64,000 bases of DNA from Pratylenchus scribneri (Eukaryota; Nematoda; Chromadorea; Rhabditida; Pratylenchidae), in contig JAQSEB010000013.1 in assembly GCA_030063045.1 (NCBI GenBank), positions 310,001-374,000 of the forward strand, in the 5' to 3' direction. This document shows, in pieces, positions 31,282-42,454 of the stretch (position 1 is the first letter of the stretch; each line of letters starts with the position of its first letter). The notes beneath the pieces are model-generated. The model saw nothing but the letters and a program-made list of their open reading frames with translations, had not been told where the DNA came from and searched no databases. Both the position numbers and the translations under genes were made by a program.

Positions 31282-32691
31282 TTAATCTTGATTTTTATAT
31301 TTTGCAACTCTCTTTTGTAATGCTTCCAATCTTTCTTTATTTGTCATTTTAGGAAGTCTTCTACTCGTAGAATATAATACTGAATCAATTTCATCTTGGG
31401 TCGGCTTCCTGGATGCCCAATTTCGTTTAACTCTCATTCCAACTTCAGCTCTTTCTGGGTTTCCTCTTCGTGTCTTTTTTTCTATTCCTGGGGCCGGAAC
31501 ACCTTCTAATGGTTTTCTCTTCCTCTCTTTCCTTACGCCCGTAGTAACTACTTCAATCAAATCCGGATCTCGTCTATATTTTACCCCGGGTCTTCCATAC
31601 AACTCCATAGATGTTTGGTGTCTAGACTCAGGTAATGGGGCTTCCAAAGCTAATTGAACTGAGGATGAAGGTAATGCTGATTTAGTTGATGGACCTTCCA
31701 ATTCTTCATTGATTTTATGATAATTTCTTATGACGGATGGACGAGAAAGCAATGATACAGTGCCCTTTTGTCTATTTGATTTGACAATCTTCTTTCTCTC
31801 TGACGTTTCCTTAGGGTATGCAATTACTCTATTTTTATTCTTCTTTACCAAGGCCTTTGAATTTAGTTTATCTTTTGTGGAAGGGATATCTAATATAGCC
31901 AATTGTTCTCGACTTGGAGTTGGTAACGATATAGGTAATAGAGGTGAAGGTGGAGGAGAATCACCAAATTCATCATCATTTTCAGTTTCTATTGGTTTTT
32001 CATGTCTTTGTATAATTTCAATTTGTTTTCCCTTCTTTCTTTTTGTTTCATATTGTTTTTTAGTGGATTCTCTAAAAACGGGTTCAATTTCAATCGATTG
32101 TTTTTTCAAAGGCCACATTCTAGGATGAAATTCATCCGTTTCTGGTTTTCTTTTAATTCCTTTATGCATTGGTTCTTCATCTTTTTGTTCCACAAAAACA
32201 TCATCCACATCATTTCTTTCTTCCTGATTATTATTATTTGTAGTTTCATTATTGTTTAAAGAATTATCATTATTCTCATTAAAATTTGAAACATTTCCTT
32301 CCGTATTATTTTGAGGTGTATTTCTGGTTCGTTAAATTTTAGTTATTCTCCTTCTGTTCGAAGGGATTGAAGGAGGAGGTGGATGTTCTTGAGTATTCGA
32401 AACTTCAATTTTTGGTTGGGGAACAATTGATTCATTGAATAATGCTCCTGAAAGTGCATCGGCATTACTAACAGCGACATTAATAGGTTTATGTTCTTTT
32501 TCATTTCTTAGAAAAAGATAGCGTCGTAATTCTTGATTATAATTTACATTTTTGGCAGAATTTGAAATTTTTTGTCTCTTAGTATTTTCAAGTAGATTTT
32601 TTGTAAAATCCAAGTTTATGTCACCACTATCACTAAAAGAAGTTAATCCTCGATAAATTTCATCAGGTAATAGAATAAATTTATTTGCCAT
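31282..32691 (-). pseudogene. Disordered basic protein gene split by an in-frame stop
   Basis: One continuous frame of about 469 codons broken only by TAA at 32334-32332. Before the stop lie 119 residues (MANKFILLPDEIYRGL, then KNVNYNQELRRYLFLRNEKE), a segment that recurs as a conserved N-terminus in Polinton proteins of unknown role. After it the same frame stays open to 31282 without an ATG for at least 41 codons. The downstream part is Lys/Arg/Glu/Pro-rich and disordered, with several basic clusters (KKTRRGNPER, RKERKRKPLEG) that would suit DNA or nucleus binding. Reading 31282-32208 as its own gene needs a GTG start, so a premature stop in one gene is the better explanation. It lies between integrase and a small virion-type gene. 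Confidence 0.7.
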
Positions 32692-32706
32692 TTTTTAAAA
32701 AATGAT

Positions 32707-33081
32707 TTAAACTTTATCTTTTATATATAATGATTTGGCCAATTCTAAAAGAATGGGAGTTAAAAGTGATGAGAATAATCCGGCTGCTCCACCACCTTTT
32801 TGTATAATTAATTTCTTTGCACCCTTTTGGCTTCTCAGTCTACTCATTTGACGAACAATATTTGCATATGGTATAAGTTTATGTTTTTGACATTTTGTCA
32901 AAGGAAAACGAGATTTTACAATGTTTAATGAAATCTCTGCAATTGCCAATAATTGCTCTTTTGTAGCATTTTTTAATAATTTATGTCGTTTAATAGATGA
33001 TTTTGTTTTGGATAATTTTTTTAAAAAATCTTTATTCTCACAAATAAATGGATTAATTTGACAACAATTTTTATGAACCAT
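32707..33081 (-). CDS. Small conserved Polinton protein with Gly/hydrophobic tail
   Basis: 124 residues, intact. A helical basic region with SLNIVKSRFPLT (51-62) and an Arg/Lys-rich stretch precede KKLIIQKGGGAAGLFSSLLT (89-108), then a hydrophobic end. This layout, a helical domain followed by a lysine-rich QKGG-type turn and hydrophobic tail, recurs in Polintons and adintoviruses and has been compared with adenovirus pX-like or membrane-active proteins. Its role is not established. The ATG overlaps the end of the ATPase gene by 11 bases. Confidence 0.7.
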   Translation of the reverse strand: MVHKNCCQINPFICENKDFLKKLSKTKSSIKRHKLLKNATKEQLLAIAEISLNIVKSRFPLTKCQKHKLIPYANIVRQMSRLRSQKGAKKLIIQKGGGAAGLFSSLLTPILLELAKSLYIKDKV

Positions 33082-33730
33082 TTTTTGGAATGAATATAAT
33101 TTTTTCTTCGTCTCGTTTAAATATATTTGTTCTTAAACGCAATAATGAATCAGAAGAAGCATGCATATCAATAAGCAAATAACCATATCGTTCTTTTGTC
33201 GCCTGTTTGTAGGCATTAAAAAAGTAATCGAGCTGTTTCGGAAATAGTTGTACACCAATATTCCTTATAGATAGAGCTGAATTAGGCGAACGCATCAATA
33301 CCAAATACTGAGCATTCTGTCTAGCAACTTTGATCTTCTTCTCGAATAGGTTTTGGGTTACAAAAATTATACCAAAATTTTGATGATGACTTTTAGCCGT
33401 AAACAGAGATGAAAGATAAGCCTCTGGTGTAGAAAGTAATAAATCATCAAGAATAAGTAATAAAGGTTTTGGTTGCTGTTTTATTATCTCTTCTGGTGGA
33501 ACACCAGAATAGATACCAACACCAGCTTTTTGAAAAATTGGTATTAATTGATTCATTTCACCATAGCAATAAAGTACTGATGCTGGTTTTGGGTCAATGA
33601 GCTCATCCGATTCGGCAATAAACTTTAGAAGAAAGCTACTTTTTCCACTAGATGTAGGGCCAGAAACTATCATTCCAAATGGTAATTTGAATTTTAAATC
33701 TTTATCTTCAAATAAATGTTGATCAAACAT
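33071..33730 (-). CDS. ATP: FtsK/HerA-type genome-packaging ATPase
   Basis: 219 residues, intact and of normal length for Polinton A32-like ATPases. Walker A is GPTSSGKS (24-31). Walker B is LLLILDDLLL (90-99). A sensor-like FVTQN (123-127) follows. It is expected to pump the element's DNA into the capsid using ATP. It leads the leftward group of virion genes, and the next gene overlaps its stop codon, implying a shared transcript or very tight packing. A TATAAATATA word lies about 30 bases upstream of the ATG. Confidence 0.92.
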   Translation of the reverse strand: MFDQHLFEDKDLKFKLPFGMIVSGPTSSGKSSFLLKFIAESDELIDPKPASVLYCYGEMNQLIPIFQKAGVGIYSGVPPEEIIKQQPKPLLLILDDLLLSTPEAYLSSLFTAKSHHQNFGIIFVTQNLFEKKIKVARQNAQYLVLMRSPNSALSIRNIGVQLFPKQLDYFFNAYKQATKERYGYLLIDMHASSDSLLRLRTNIFKRDEEKIIFIPKNGS

Positions 33731-33763
33731 TTTAAAAATATAGAATGAAAATAATAAATATAT

Positions 33764-34201
33764 TTATAATGATTGATTTAATGGGATGTCTGGTTTAAGA
33801 AATTCTTCAATGATTTTTATATCTTCATTTTCATTAGTTTCTTTATTTGGTTTTTGGGTTTGTGAATTCATTGGATATCTCATAGCATTCAAATGCCCAA
33901 GAAATTGTTCAAAGTCCGGTTTTGAAATCATATTTGGAGGAGGAATATTTGAGTAAGGTGGAATATTAGGTTGCATATTTTTTGGAGGTGGCATTTCTCC
34001 ATGTGGGATATTGAAAAAACGTCCTTTATTTTTAATCCGAAAGAAACAGTAACCTGGAAGTTCATATGTATTATCAAATGCAACAAATTTTGGTCCTTTA
34101 ATTCGACTACAATAAACTGTCACTCCATCCTTAGTCACGATGAAATCCAATTCCACTTCAGTTGCTTTACATTCCCTAAGATATTTTTGAATATAGATAT
34201 T
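33764..34201 (-). pseudogene. 5'-truncated relative of the helical-repeat gene's N-terminus
   Basis: The frame is open from 34201 to the stop at 33764 but has no suitable ATG. The listed start at 34156 would be GTG. Residues around VTVYCSRIKGPKF and LPGYCFFRIKNKGRFF correspond to the first domain of the gene at 23510 (IVFCSRINKMP and TLFTIHHKWKKFY). The 60 or so residues that precede this in the relative are missing here, replaced by AT-rich TAGATATTTT repeats. After this domain come Pro/Asn-rich linker and an acidic end. It therefore looks truncated at the right edge of the element, or its first part has diverged beyond recognition. Confidence 0.6.
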
Positions 34202-34385
34202 TTAGTAATAGATATTTTTGTTATAGATATTTTGATTATAGATATTTTGTTTTTAGTTATTTTGTTTTTAGATATTTTGGTTATAGATATTTCGGTTATA
34301 GATATTTCATATGTAGTAATTTGATTATAGATATTTTGTTTTTAGTTATTTTGTTTTTAGATATTTTGGTTATAGATATTGTAGA
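34190..34385. repeat. TAGATATTTT-type tandem array at right edge of the Polinton
   Basis: Degenerate 16-17-base units of the form TAGATATTTTGNTTA. The left flank of the element (about 14280-14400) has AAAATATCTA-type words in the opposite orientation, which might be decayed subterminal inverted repeats. The match is too weak to call. Confidence 0.7.
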
Positions 34386-34676
34386 AAATTGAAACTAATA
34401 ATGTTACGAAAACGAAAGGTTATTTGCAAATTTATTTAAAAATTAAATTTTTGGCATAATGTATTCTTATTTTTTTACTTTCCATCAATATCATTATTAT
34501 GAAATCAAATGCATTCACCACCTCATAATCTTCATTCCATATATTAATCATTCCAATCATTCACATAATTTTATTTTATAAACGCATTAATCAATAATTT
34601 CATAATATAAACTTTCAATTTTTAGCAAAAACAAATCTCAATTAAAATCTTTTTTTTTCAACAAATCGACCAAAAA

Positions 34677-34920
34677 ATGGGAAATTATTTGCAAGCTGGA
34701 GGAGGAAATGATGTTGAAGGAGGAGAGGAAGATGGCCAACAAAATGGAGGCGGTGGACATGGACATGGACAATTGGGCATTGCCCTTTGGAAAGGTTTTT
34801 TTTTGTAAATTTAAATTATATTTTTAATTCAAAATAGAACGCCACTTTGTGGCTCTTTTGGTCATTATTGTGTTGTTGATGACCATCAACCTCTTCTTCC
34901 TCATCGGCTTAAGCCGTTGA
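34677..34920 (+). CDS. Candidate two-exon gene for a 66-residue membrane protein
   Basis: An ATG at 34677 opens a Gly-rich, His-Gly-containing segment (exon 1, 34677-34794). A 43-base GT-AG intron (34795-34837) leads in frame to exon 2 (34838-34920), which encodes HFVALLVIIVLLMTINLFF, a single transmembrane helix, and then a TGA. Without splicing the frame stops after 42 codons. Composition and the short intron look like a real host gene. A second GT...AG pair (about 34925-34969) follows the stop and suggests that this may be the first part of a larger gene. I do not recognise the family. A type II single-pass topology is possible. Confidence 0.4.
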
Positions 34921-37900
34921 AAAGGTTTTTTTCATAAAATAGAAATTTAATTATATATAAATTTTAAAGGAAAATGCTGTGCAGCCGTCATTTTTATTAT
35001 CGAATATTCCATGCCAATAAATTGAGCGGCAGAACATTTTCAAGCTGGCAAAATTCACCAATCTTATTTTTATAAAATACAAACAATTTTATTTTTATAA
35101 AATACAATTCATACATTACATTTCGTTTTGATAAATTTTATTTATAATATTGATTGGAAAGGAAAATGGGAGGTTGGGATTATAAGGGAAGGAAAAGGGA
35201 AAGAATTGGGATTGGGTAGGAGGGTGAATTTTGAATGGGATTAATTTGAAAGGGGAAAGGTTTGGGCTCTATTTTATGTACTTCACAATTTTATTTCGCG
35301 ATTAAAAAATATAAGTAGCTGCTCTTCTTCATTTGTGTAAAATGTTTAAAATTGAACAATATAATCTTGCTTTTTTCATTAGAAATTAATTTTTAAATAT
35401 TATGTTATTAAAATTTTTATAATATATTATAAATAAATTTTAAGCCAATTTAAAGAAATGAAATATCTTTTTGTAATTCAATATCCTTTTTAATTTATTT
35501 TTAAAAATGGGATACATTTTTTTTCAAATTTTTGCAATCCTCCCTACTTATCAAATTGGAATATGGAATTCTTGACCAAACATAAAATTTTTTAAAGTTA
35601 TGAATATTTTTAATATTTTTATTTTTATTATTTTCTTAGACATTAATTATTTTAATAAGCCTTATTTTAATCTATTATTTATTTCCAATTTATAAATTTA
35701 TTTAATTCAATATATTTAAAAATATAATTAATTACATTTTAATATATTTATTTTATTCTTAATACAATAATTTTCATTTCCCTACTTTAAATATTATTTT
35801 TGTTGGTCAGAGAATAAAAATCACATTCTTGCATTATATTTAAATGAATATTTTCCATTTATTTACTTGTATTAAATTGTATGTTAAATTATATATTTTT
35901 TGGCGAAATTATGTTAATTATTATTCACAAATTCACATTTACAACAATAATGGAAATGTTATAATTATTCTTTCCTTTCTCTGATATTGAATCTCAAATT
36001 TATAATAAAATACATAAAAATTTTAATTTTAAGATATATTTTTTTTAAATTTTTATATTTCGATAAATGTTCAAAATAAATATGCGAACGAATTTTTCAT
36101 CATGTTTCTTTCTGGTATTCGCGTCTAGTATCTATTAAATTTATTTCTCCCCATATTCCATTATGGGACATTGTTTTATTTTCAAATTTCCACAAAGCTA
36201 CGATTAGAACTCCTACAATTTTTTTAAAAATTAAATTAATTAATTTTGGTGATATTAATTTCACAAAGAAAAATATTCAAATTATTCAAAGAAATATATA
36301 ATGAAGCTGACGAGACCATATTCTATTTTATTATTTTAATTTTTCGGTGATAAATTTAAAAAAAAATATAAAGATTTATTTATATTAAATTTTGTATATA
36401 GACACCCCATTTGAAGGAATAACTGAATATTTTTCGAAAAAATGTAAAATAAATTTTTTTTTGTACTTGAATATTTAATTTAATTCTTAATCCATAATAT
36501 TAAGATAAAAAATTTGTATTTGCTTGCATATCACTCATATTTTAGAATTTCAATTGTTTCCAAATTTTCCGACAAAAAATTTTTTTCTCTTTAAATTCAG
36601 ACCACCAGAAATCAATCAAAATATCATCTTACTTTGTTAATTCCTTGATTAATTCATTTTAATATATAATTTCAAGATTTAAGTTTTGTCATTTGGTAGT
36701 AATTTCATTCTTTGAAATAATAAAGTATGTAGAAATATTTGTTATTATTTATATCTTTTTATTTTTTTTTAAATTTGATCTTTTTAATATTTCGCTTTCC
36801 ATTTCATCATTTCAATCCATTTGATTCAAAAGATTTTTTTCCTATTTTTCATTCTATTATTTCCAATTATATTGGTTATTTTTTAGAATATTTGTTTTAT
36901 ATCATTTTCAGAATTAAAAATTTATTGTATTTAATAAAACATAATCTTTCTATTTTAACTCATGTAATCAATTTATTCTTTTTAATTTTAAATAATTTTA
37001 TTCTCAATATTTTTAGATAATTTTCTTTAATTCAAATCATAATTATTTCTTTTTATGTTATTTTTAAATTTTGCTTAAATTAATTTTATTCACGAACATT
37101 TTTGAGAGCCAGCGGTTTAAAAAATTTGGACCCCTAACCAAATATTCAGCTTATAATTTATTTCAATTTATTCAAAATCAATAAAAAATAGGAATTAGAT
37201 TATAGACAAAAAATAATTAAATACTTTTTTATTTATTGAAAGAAATTATTTTCAAATTTTCTTGACAAAATACCGCTTTTATTTAGGTCTAGAAATAAGT
37301 TATATTCTTTTCAGTTTTAAATGTTTATACATATTTTTTAAATTTAATTTTATGGATAATAATTATTTTATTAAATTTTCACAATATAATTAATATAATT
37401 TAAAAATATAAATTTTTTGCTCTTTCTTCTTTGACTCACTTCAGACTTCCATTTGCTCTTTCTTAATTGGTAATGCAATTATTCAATAATTATAATAATC
37501 GAAAATGGAATTTAAGTCGCAAAAATTTTAATTTTTAACATTTTGTGATTCAATTTTTTACTTTTTTTTTAATGACAATAATATTTGATTTTTAATTTTT
37601 AAATATCTTTTAATGTAAATATCTAAATTTTTTAATATTTTTATTTTAATTATGATGCATTAATAATATTTGTTTTTTTCTTTTATTTAAAAATTATAAA
37701 TTATAAATTTTTTTATTCTTTATACTTTTTTGTATTCCTTTTTAATCATTTAATTGACAATAATACAATAGTATTTCAACACAAAAATAATAATTTTTAA
37801 ATAAAACTTTTAAATATATTCCAAATTTTTCATAATTATATTTATTTTTTATTAAATTAAATAAATAATAATAAAAAATTACAAAATAAATTATATCAGC

Positions 37901-39830
37901 CAGTTCCAATTTTGGTTCCAATATATGTTTGCATATACATTGAGCAAGGTGATCCAAAATTGCTTTTATGCAATTTATAACAATATTCGGAATTCTTTTC
38001 CAAAATTGCTAATGGTCTAATAATTATTTGGAATATTTATTATATTATTTGAAGCAAAATTTTTATAAAGATTTAATATCGAGTTAATTGATTTCCAAAA
38101 ATATTTATTAATTTTTTTTAAGATATTTTTATTTATTATATTTTTATTTAATACTACTTCACTTCAACAAAAATTCAGTTAAATTAAATCACAATTTCTT
38201 TCTTTAATTTTGTTGCTATTATTTTTATTTAAATTAAAAATCGATAAAATTATTAAATGAAAATATATAATATCTCTTCATTTGAAAAATATATATTTAA
38301 TGAATATAAAAATAATAATAAAATTTTTTATTTATGATATTTTTAATTCTAAATTTAATAAAGTTTTCAAATGATATATATCATTTATTGAATCATCATA
38401 AAAAATTAATTTTTTGAAATCAACATATCGCGTAAATTACATTGGAATTTAATCTTAATTTTTAATCTCCCATGTGCCAATGCCAATAACTCGCTTTCAT
38501 GAATGGGACAAGTTATTTTATTAAAATTTTTATTATTATTTTATTTATAAAATAATTATTTCATTTAATTTTTATTCATTTCACTGTATCATATTGTATA
38601 TTATAATTTAAAAATTAAATTTATATTATATCATTTTATTAATTGTTTTATTTAAATATTTAAAAAATCTTAAAATAACTATTATTTTTTTATTCTTTGG
38701 AGCTATTTAATTTTAATTAACCCTTAATCTTATTTATTTTTTTGGTTATAAATAATTTTTTAATCAAATAAATTGTTTATTATTTTATTTATTCATATTT
38801 TTTACAAATTTTCTTTTGTATATATCAATATTTCTATTAATTTTTTATATTTCTAATCTGAGTATGGATATATTTTATTTTTTCAAATGTTTTTATATAT
38901 TTTTTACATATAATTTTTGTTTTGATTTTTTAGGATATATTGAAAAAAAACCAATATTAATTTTTTATTAAGAATGTAATAAATAAAATTTTTAATTAAT
39001 GACTATATTTTAATTAATAAATTAAGAATTTATTTTTATTTTATGATTATTCGGACTATTTTTTAATAAGCAAAATTTATTAATTTAATATAATTGACCA
39101 CAGGCTTCTTTGGACGCGGCTCATCGATTAACATTGGTTCCATTGTTGTGTCCTGAATAATTATTTTTCCTCAGGTTCGGTTTGTGAAGGATCACCATTT
39201 TTGGCATATTATTTTTTTAGCCTATATTTTTTATTGAAATATTTTGATATAATTCTAAATTTTTATATTAATTCAATTCAGATGAATCATTTACAATATT
39301 TTTTTCATTTTATTTAAATATTTTGAAATAAAAATTTATTGAAATTTTTAGATAAATTTCATGAATTTACTACTATCTAATTTAATGAAATATTAAAAAT
39401 AATTATTCTTATTTAATGCCTTTTAATAATTTTTAATTATAGATAACGTTCTTATAACTTTATACTTAATAATTGAGACAAGCATTTTATGCGACATTTC
39501 ATATAACAGCTTAGTTCGGTGGCAAGTTTATAATTGCACGCACACAGAAAGGAGGGTTGATGATAAGTTCCTACATTTTGAATTTGAATAACAATTTTTT
39601 GCTTAGTTTTGGATATTGGAATAAATAGATTGTAAATTTTATTAAGTATTTACAATTTTCTTTAATATTTTTTTTTAAATTCATTTAAAATTTAATTTTT
39701 ATATTCTTATTAATTATTTTTATACACTTTCCAAATCAAATTTATTTTTTTCTAAATATACTAATGGAGATTTCCGGGACAAAGAGACATTTGAATATTT
39801 TAACTTTGGCGTTTTGTTTTTTTTTTAATT
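34921..39830. other. Long AT-rich gene-free stretch
   Basis: No gene supported. A purine-rich G-run patch occurs near 35160-35270. A slightly G+C-richer patch at about 39100-39200 has no coherent frame. Frames such as 36739-37020 are Phe/Ile/Leu-rich and look like chance. Confidence 0.55.
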
Positions 39831-40690
39831 TTGGATTTTTTGTCCAAAATTACTCTGAAACTGAAATCAGCTAAATTTGACTCAAATTTCGATTAATTTT
39901 GACTCAAATTTCGGTTATTTTTCACTTAAAACCAGCCAGAATCGAGGCTATCTTTAATCGACAATTGACTAAATATTGACTCAAAATTAACCAACAATTG
40001 AGTTAATTTTAGGCGTAGAAAAGATTATGGTAGCGGCTAAATTTGGGTAAATTGTGGGCTAAATGTGACTCAAAATTGAGCCAATTTTGAGTAAAATCTG
40101 AATAAAATTTTCACATCAATTTTTCCCATCCAAGACCCTTTATTTCAAGATTAGCCGTCCATCAAGAACGGCATGAGGCGCAGGTCGCCCCTCCAAAATA
40201 TAAATTCAATATCAATTACCTTTAGCTCTTAAGAGCTAAAGAAGCTACAAAAATTACTAATTTTGAGGTTATATATGCCCTGGCTGAGGTCTTTTATTTT
40301 ATGAGAAGCAAACCAGGGCAAGGAACGGCTAGAGGAAATGAAATAGTGTTGGTTTTATTTTTCACTTAATTTTCAGTTAAATTTGAATCAAATTTAGGCC
40401 AATTTTGAATAAAAATATTATCGATTCGGAACACCTAAAAATTAGTCGAAATTTTACTCAATATTTAGTCAAAAAATTTGTCAGTTGATTTCCAGTTATT
40501 TTTTAGTCAAAATTTAGCAAAATTTGAGCAAACTATTTAATCAAAATTAAGGGAATAGGGCATTCACCTAATTTTTAGTAAAACTTTATTCAAAATTAAC
40601 CGATAACCGAAAATTGACTCAAATTTAAATGAAAATTAGCCGATTAACTCAAATTTTGCTTACTCTGGAATTTCCAGAGTAAATGAATAA
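39830..40690. repeat. Degenerate repeat rich in TGACTCAAA words, ending in a palindrome
   Basis: Words of the form TTGACTCAAATT recur about six times, mixed with AATTTTGAGT-like inverted forms. The block contains the perfect 20-bp palindrome TTTAGCTCTTAAGAGCTAAA (40221-40240) and ends with TTACTCTGGAA-T-TTCCAGAGTAA (40660-40682). It may be a decayed fold-back element. TGACTCA also matches an AP-1 site, but that reading is weak. Confidence 0.5.
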
Positions 40691-40970
40691 GTGAAGGAAT
40701 AAAGAAAAATAGTTTATAGACAAGAAGTATAAAGAAATAAAGAAAAGGAAATATTTTTAAAATAGAAATAAACATTTTGAAAATTAATTTGATAAATTAA
40801 ATGAGAAAATTTTTAATTATTAATGAATATTAGTAAAAAATATTTAAATGAATTTATGCGAAAATTTGTAAATAATTGTAAAATGATATGGAATTATTGT
40901 GATAATGATAATTTCCTAATTAGTTTAGAAAATATCGAAATGAGTTAAAAATGTTAATTTTTGAACCAAT

Positions 40971-41011
40971 GGGAGCGGCCGGGAGCCGCGCAGCGGCGAC
41001 CGGGCGCTCCC
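40971..41011. repeat. 41-bp G+C-rich imperfect palindrome
   Basis: Arms GGGAGCG...CGCTCCC surround the core GCCGCGCAGCGGC. The same core and exact length occur in the palindrome at 42414-42454, on the other side of the 31-bp array. Confidence 0.8.
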
Positions 41012-41269
41012 CTAAACATTTAATTCATTGGAATAATGGAAAAAGAAAACCAGGTTAGAATAACTTGGAATGAGAGGTAAAGCCCTTAATAAGTTAAATA
41101 TGATAATATTAAATGAAATTTATCGGGATTCAGTTTAAAAAGTCGGTAAATAATATGTAAATGAGTTAAAAATGCCTGGAATGAGAAGAAAATCAAAAAA
41201 ATAGGAAGAAAGAATATGGAACGGGCGTGATTGAATTCAAGATGAAGAGGAAAAGCCAGTAATTTTAAA

Positions 41270-42190
41270 AAATGCCGGGAATGGTCGAGAATGAAAGACA
41301 AAAAGCCGGGAATGGTCGAGAATGAAAGACAAAAAGCCGGGAATGGTCGAGAATGAAAGGCAAAAAGCCGGGAATGGTCGAGAATGAAAGGTAAAAAGCC
41401 GGGCATGGTCGAGAATGAAAGGCAAAAAGCCGGGAATGGTCGAGAATGAAAGGCAAAAAGCCGGGAATGGTCGAGAATGAAAGACAAAAAGCCGGGAATG
41501 GTCGAGAATGAAAGGCAAAAAGCCGGGAATGGTCGAGAATGAAAGGCAAAAAGCCGGGAATGGTCGAGAATGAAAGGTAAAAAGCCGGGAATGGTCGAGA
41601 ATGAAAGGCAAAAAGCCGGGAATGGTCGAGAATGAAAGGCAAAAAGCCGGGAATGGTCGAGAATGAAAGACAAAAAGCCGGGCATGGTCGAGAATGAAAG
41701 GCAAAAAGCCGGGAATGGTCGAGAATGAAAGGCAAAAAGCCGGGAATGGTCGAGAATGAAAGACAAAAAGCCGGGCATGGTCGAGAATGAAAGGCAAAAA
41801 GCCGGGAATGGTCGAGAATGAAAGGCAAAAAGCCGGGAATGGTCGAGAATGAAAGAAAAAAAGCCGGGAATGGTCGAGAATGAAAGGCAAAAAGCCGGGA
41901 ATGGCCGAGAATGAAAGGCAAAAAGCCGGGCATGGTCGAGAATGAAAGGCAAAAAGCCGGGAATGGTCGAGAATGAAAGGCAAAAAGCCGGGAATGGTCG
42001 AGAATGAAAGACAAAAAGCCGGGCATGGTCGAGAATGAAAGGCAAAAAGCCGGGAATGGTCGAGAATGAAAGGCAAAAAGCCGGGAATGGTCGAGAATGA
42101 AAGAAAAAAAGCCGGGAATGGTCGAGAATGAAAGGCAAAAAGCCGGGAATGGCCGAGAATGAAAGGCAAAAAGCCGAGAATGATCGAGAA
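41270..42190. repeat. 31-bp minisatellite, about 30 copies
   Basis: The unit contains GCCGGGAATGGTCGAGAATG followed by AAAGGCAAAAA, with few variants (GGCATGG, AAAGACAAAA, AAAGGTAAAA). Because 31 is not a multiple of three and the unit lacks stops on the minus strand, all three minus frames stay open for hundreds of codons. These are not genes. Confidence 0.95.
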
Positions 42191-42413
42191 TTTTTGGATT
42201 GAATTAAGGGGAAATTGAATAATGAATGAATTGAACTATAAATAATGAATTAGAGATATAGATGGAGATAATGATCATTAACATTAATTAATCAAGCTAA
42301 TTTTCCAGCTAACAATACGAACTAAGAGAATTTGTGTTTTTTATTTATTTTCATTTAAATACAACTGAAACTGAGAATTTAACTTTCCATCATTTTAATT
42401 TTAAAACGTTTTG

Positions 42414-42454
42414 ACGAGCGCTGGGATGCCGCGCAGCGGCATCCCAGCGCTCGT
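42414..42454. repeat. 41-bp perfect G+C-rich palindrome
   Basis: Two 19-base perfect arms (ACGAGCGCTGGGATGCCGC and its complement) with a GCA loop. It would form a very stable hairpin. It shares its core with 40971-41011. Confidence 0.9.

Larger units (their letters stand above)
14100..34400. mobile_element. Polinton/Maverick virus-like DNA transposon, decayed copy
   Basis: The hallmark set is present within 20 kb: protein-primed family B DNA polymerase, chromodomain-bearing retroviral-type integrase, FtsK/HerA-like packaging ATPase, adenain-like cysteine protease and double-jelly-roll major capsid protein. The size and gene content fit Polintons/Mavericks. Gene-supported limits are 14440 and about 34201. 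The true ends are not resolved: I cannot find clean terminal inverted repeats or a 6-bp target duplication. Both edges are AT-rich tandem arrays with weak inverted similarity (ATATCTA words on the left, TAGATAT words on the right). At least six disabling lesions suggest this copy cannot move by itself. Confidence 0.95.

Noticed and set aside
31282..32208. Independent gene starting with GTG
   Set aside because: The frame is open upstream to the TAA at 32334-32332, without an ATG. One gene interrupted by a stop is simpler.
39870..40630. AP-1 (TGACTCA) enhancer cluster
   Set aside because: The words are embedded in a degenerate AT-rich repeat with inverted forms and no gene or promoter nearby, so a repeat origin explains them.
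41086..42169. Three overlapping minus-strand open frames of 253-350 codons with repeated FHSRPFPAFCLSF-type peptides
   Set aside because: They arise because the 31-bp minisatellite has no stop in any minus frame. The peptides just rotate through the repeat, and no start, promoter or domain supports a gene.
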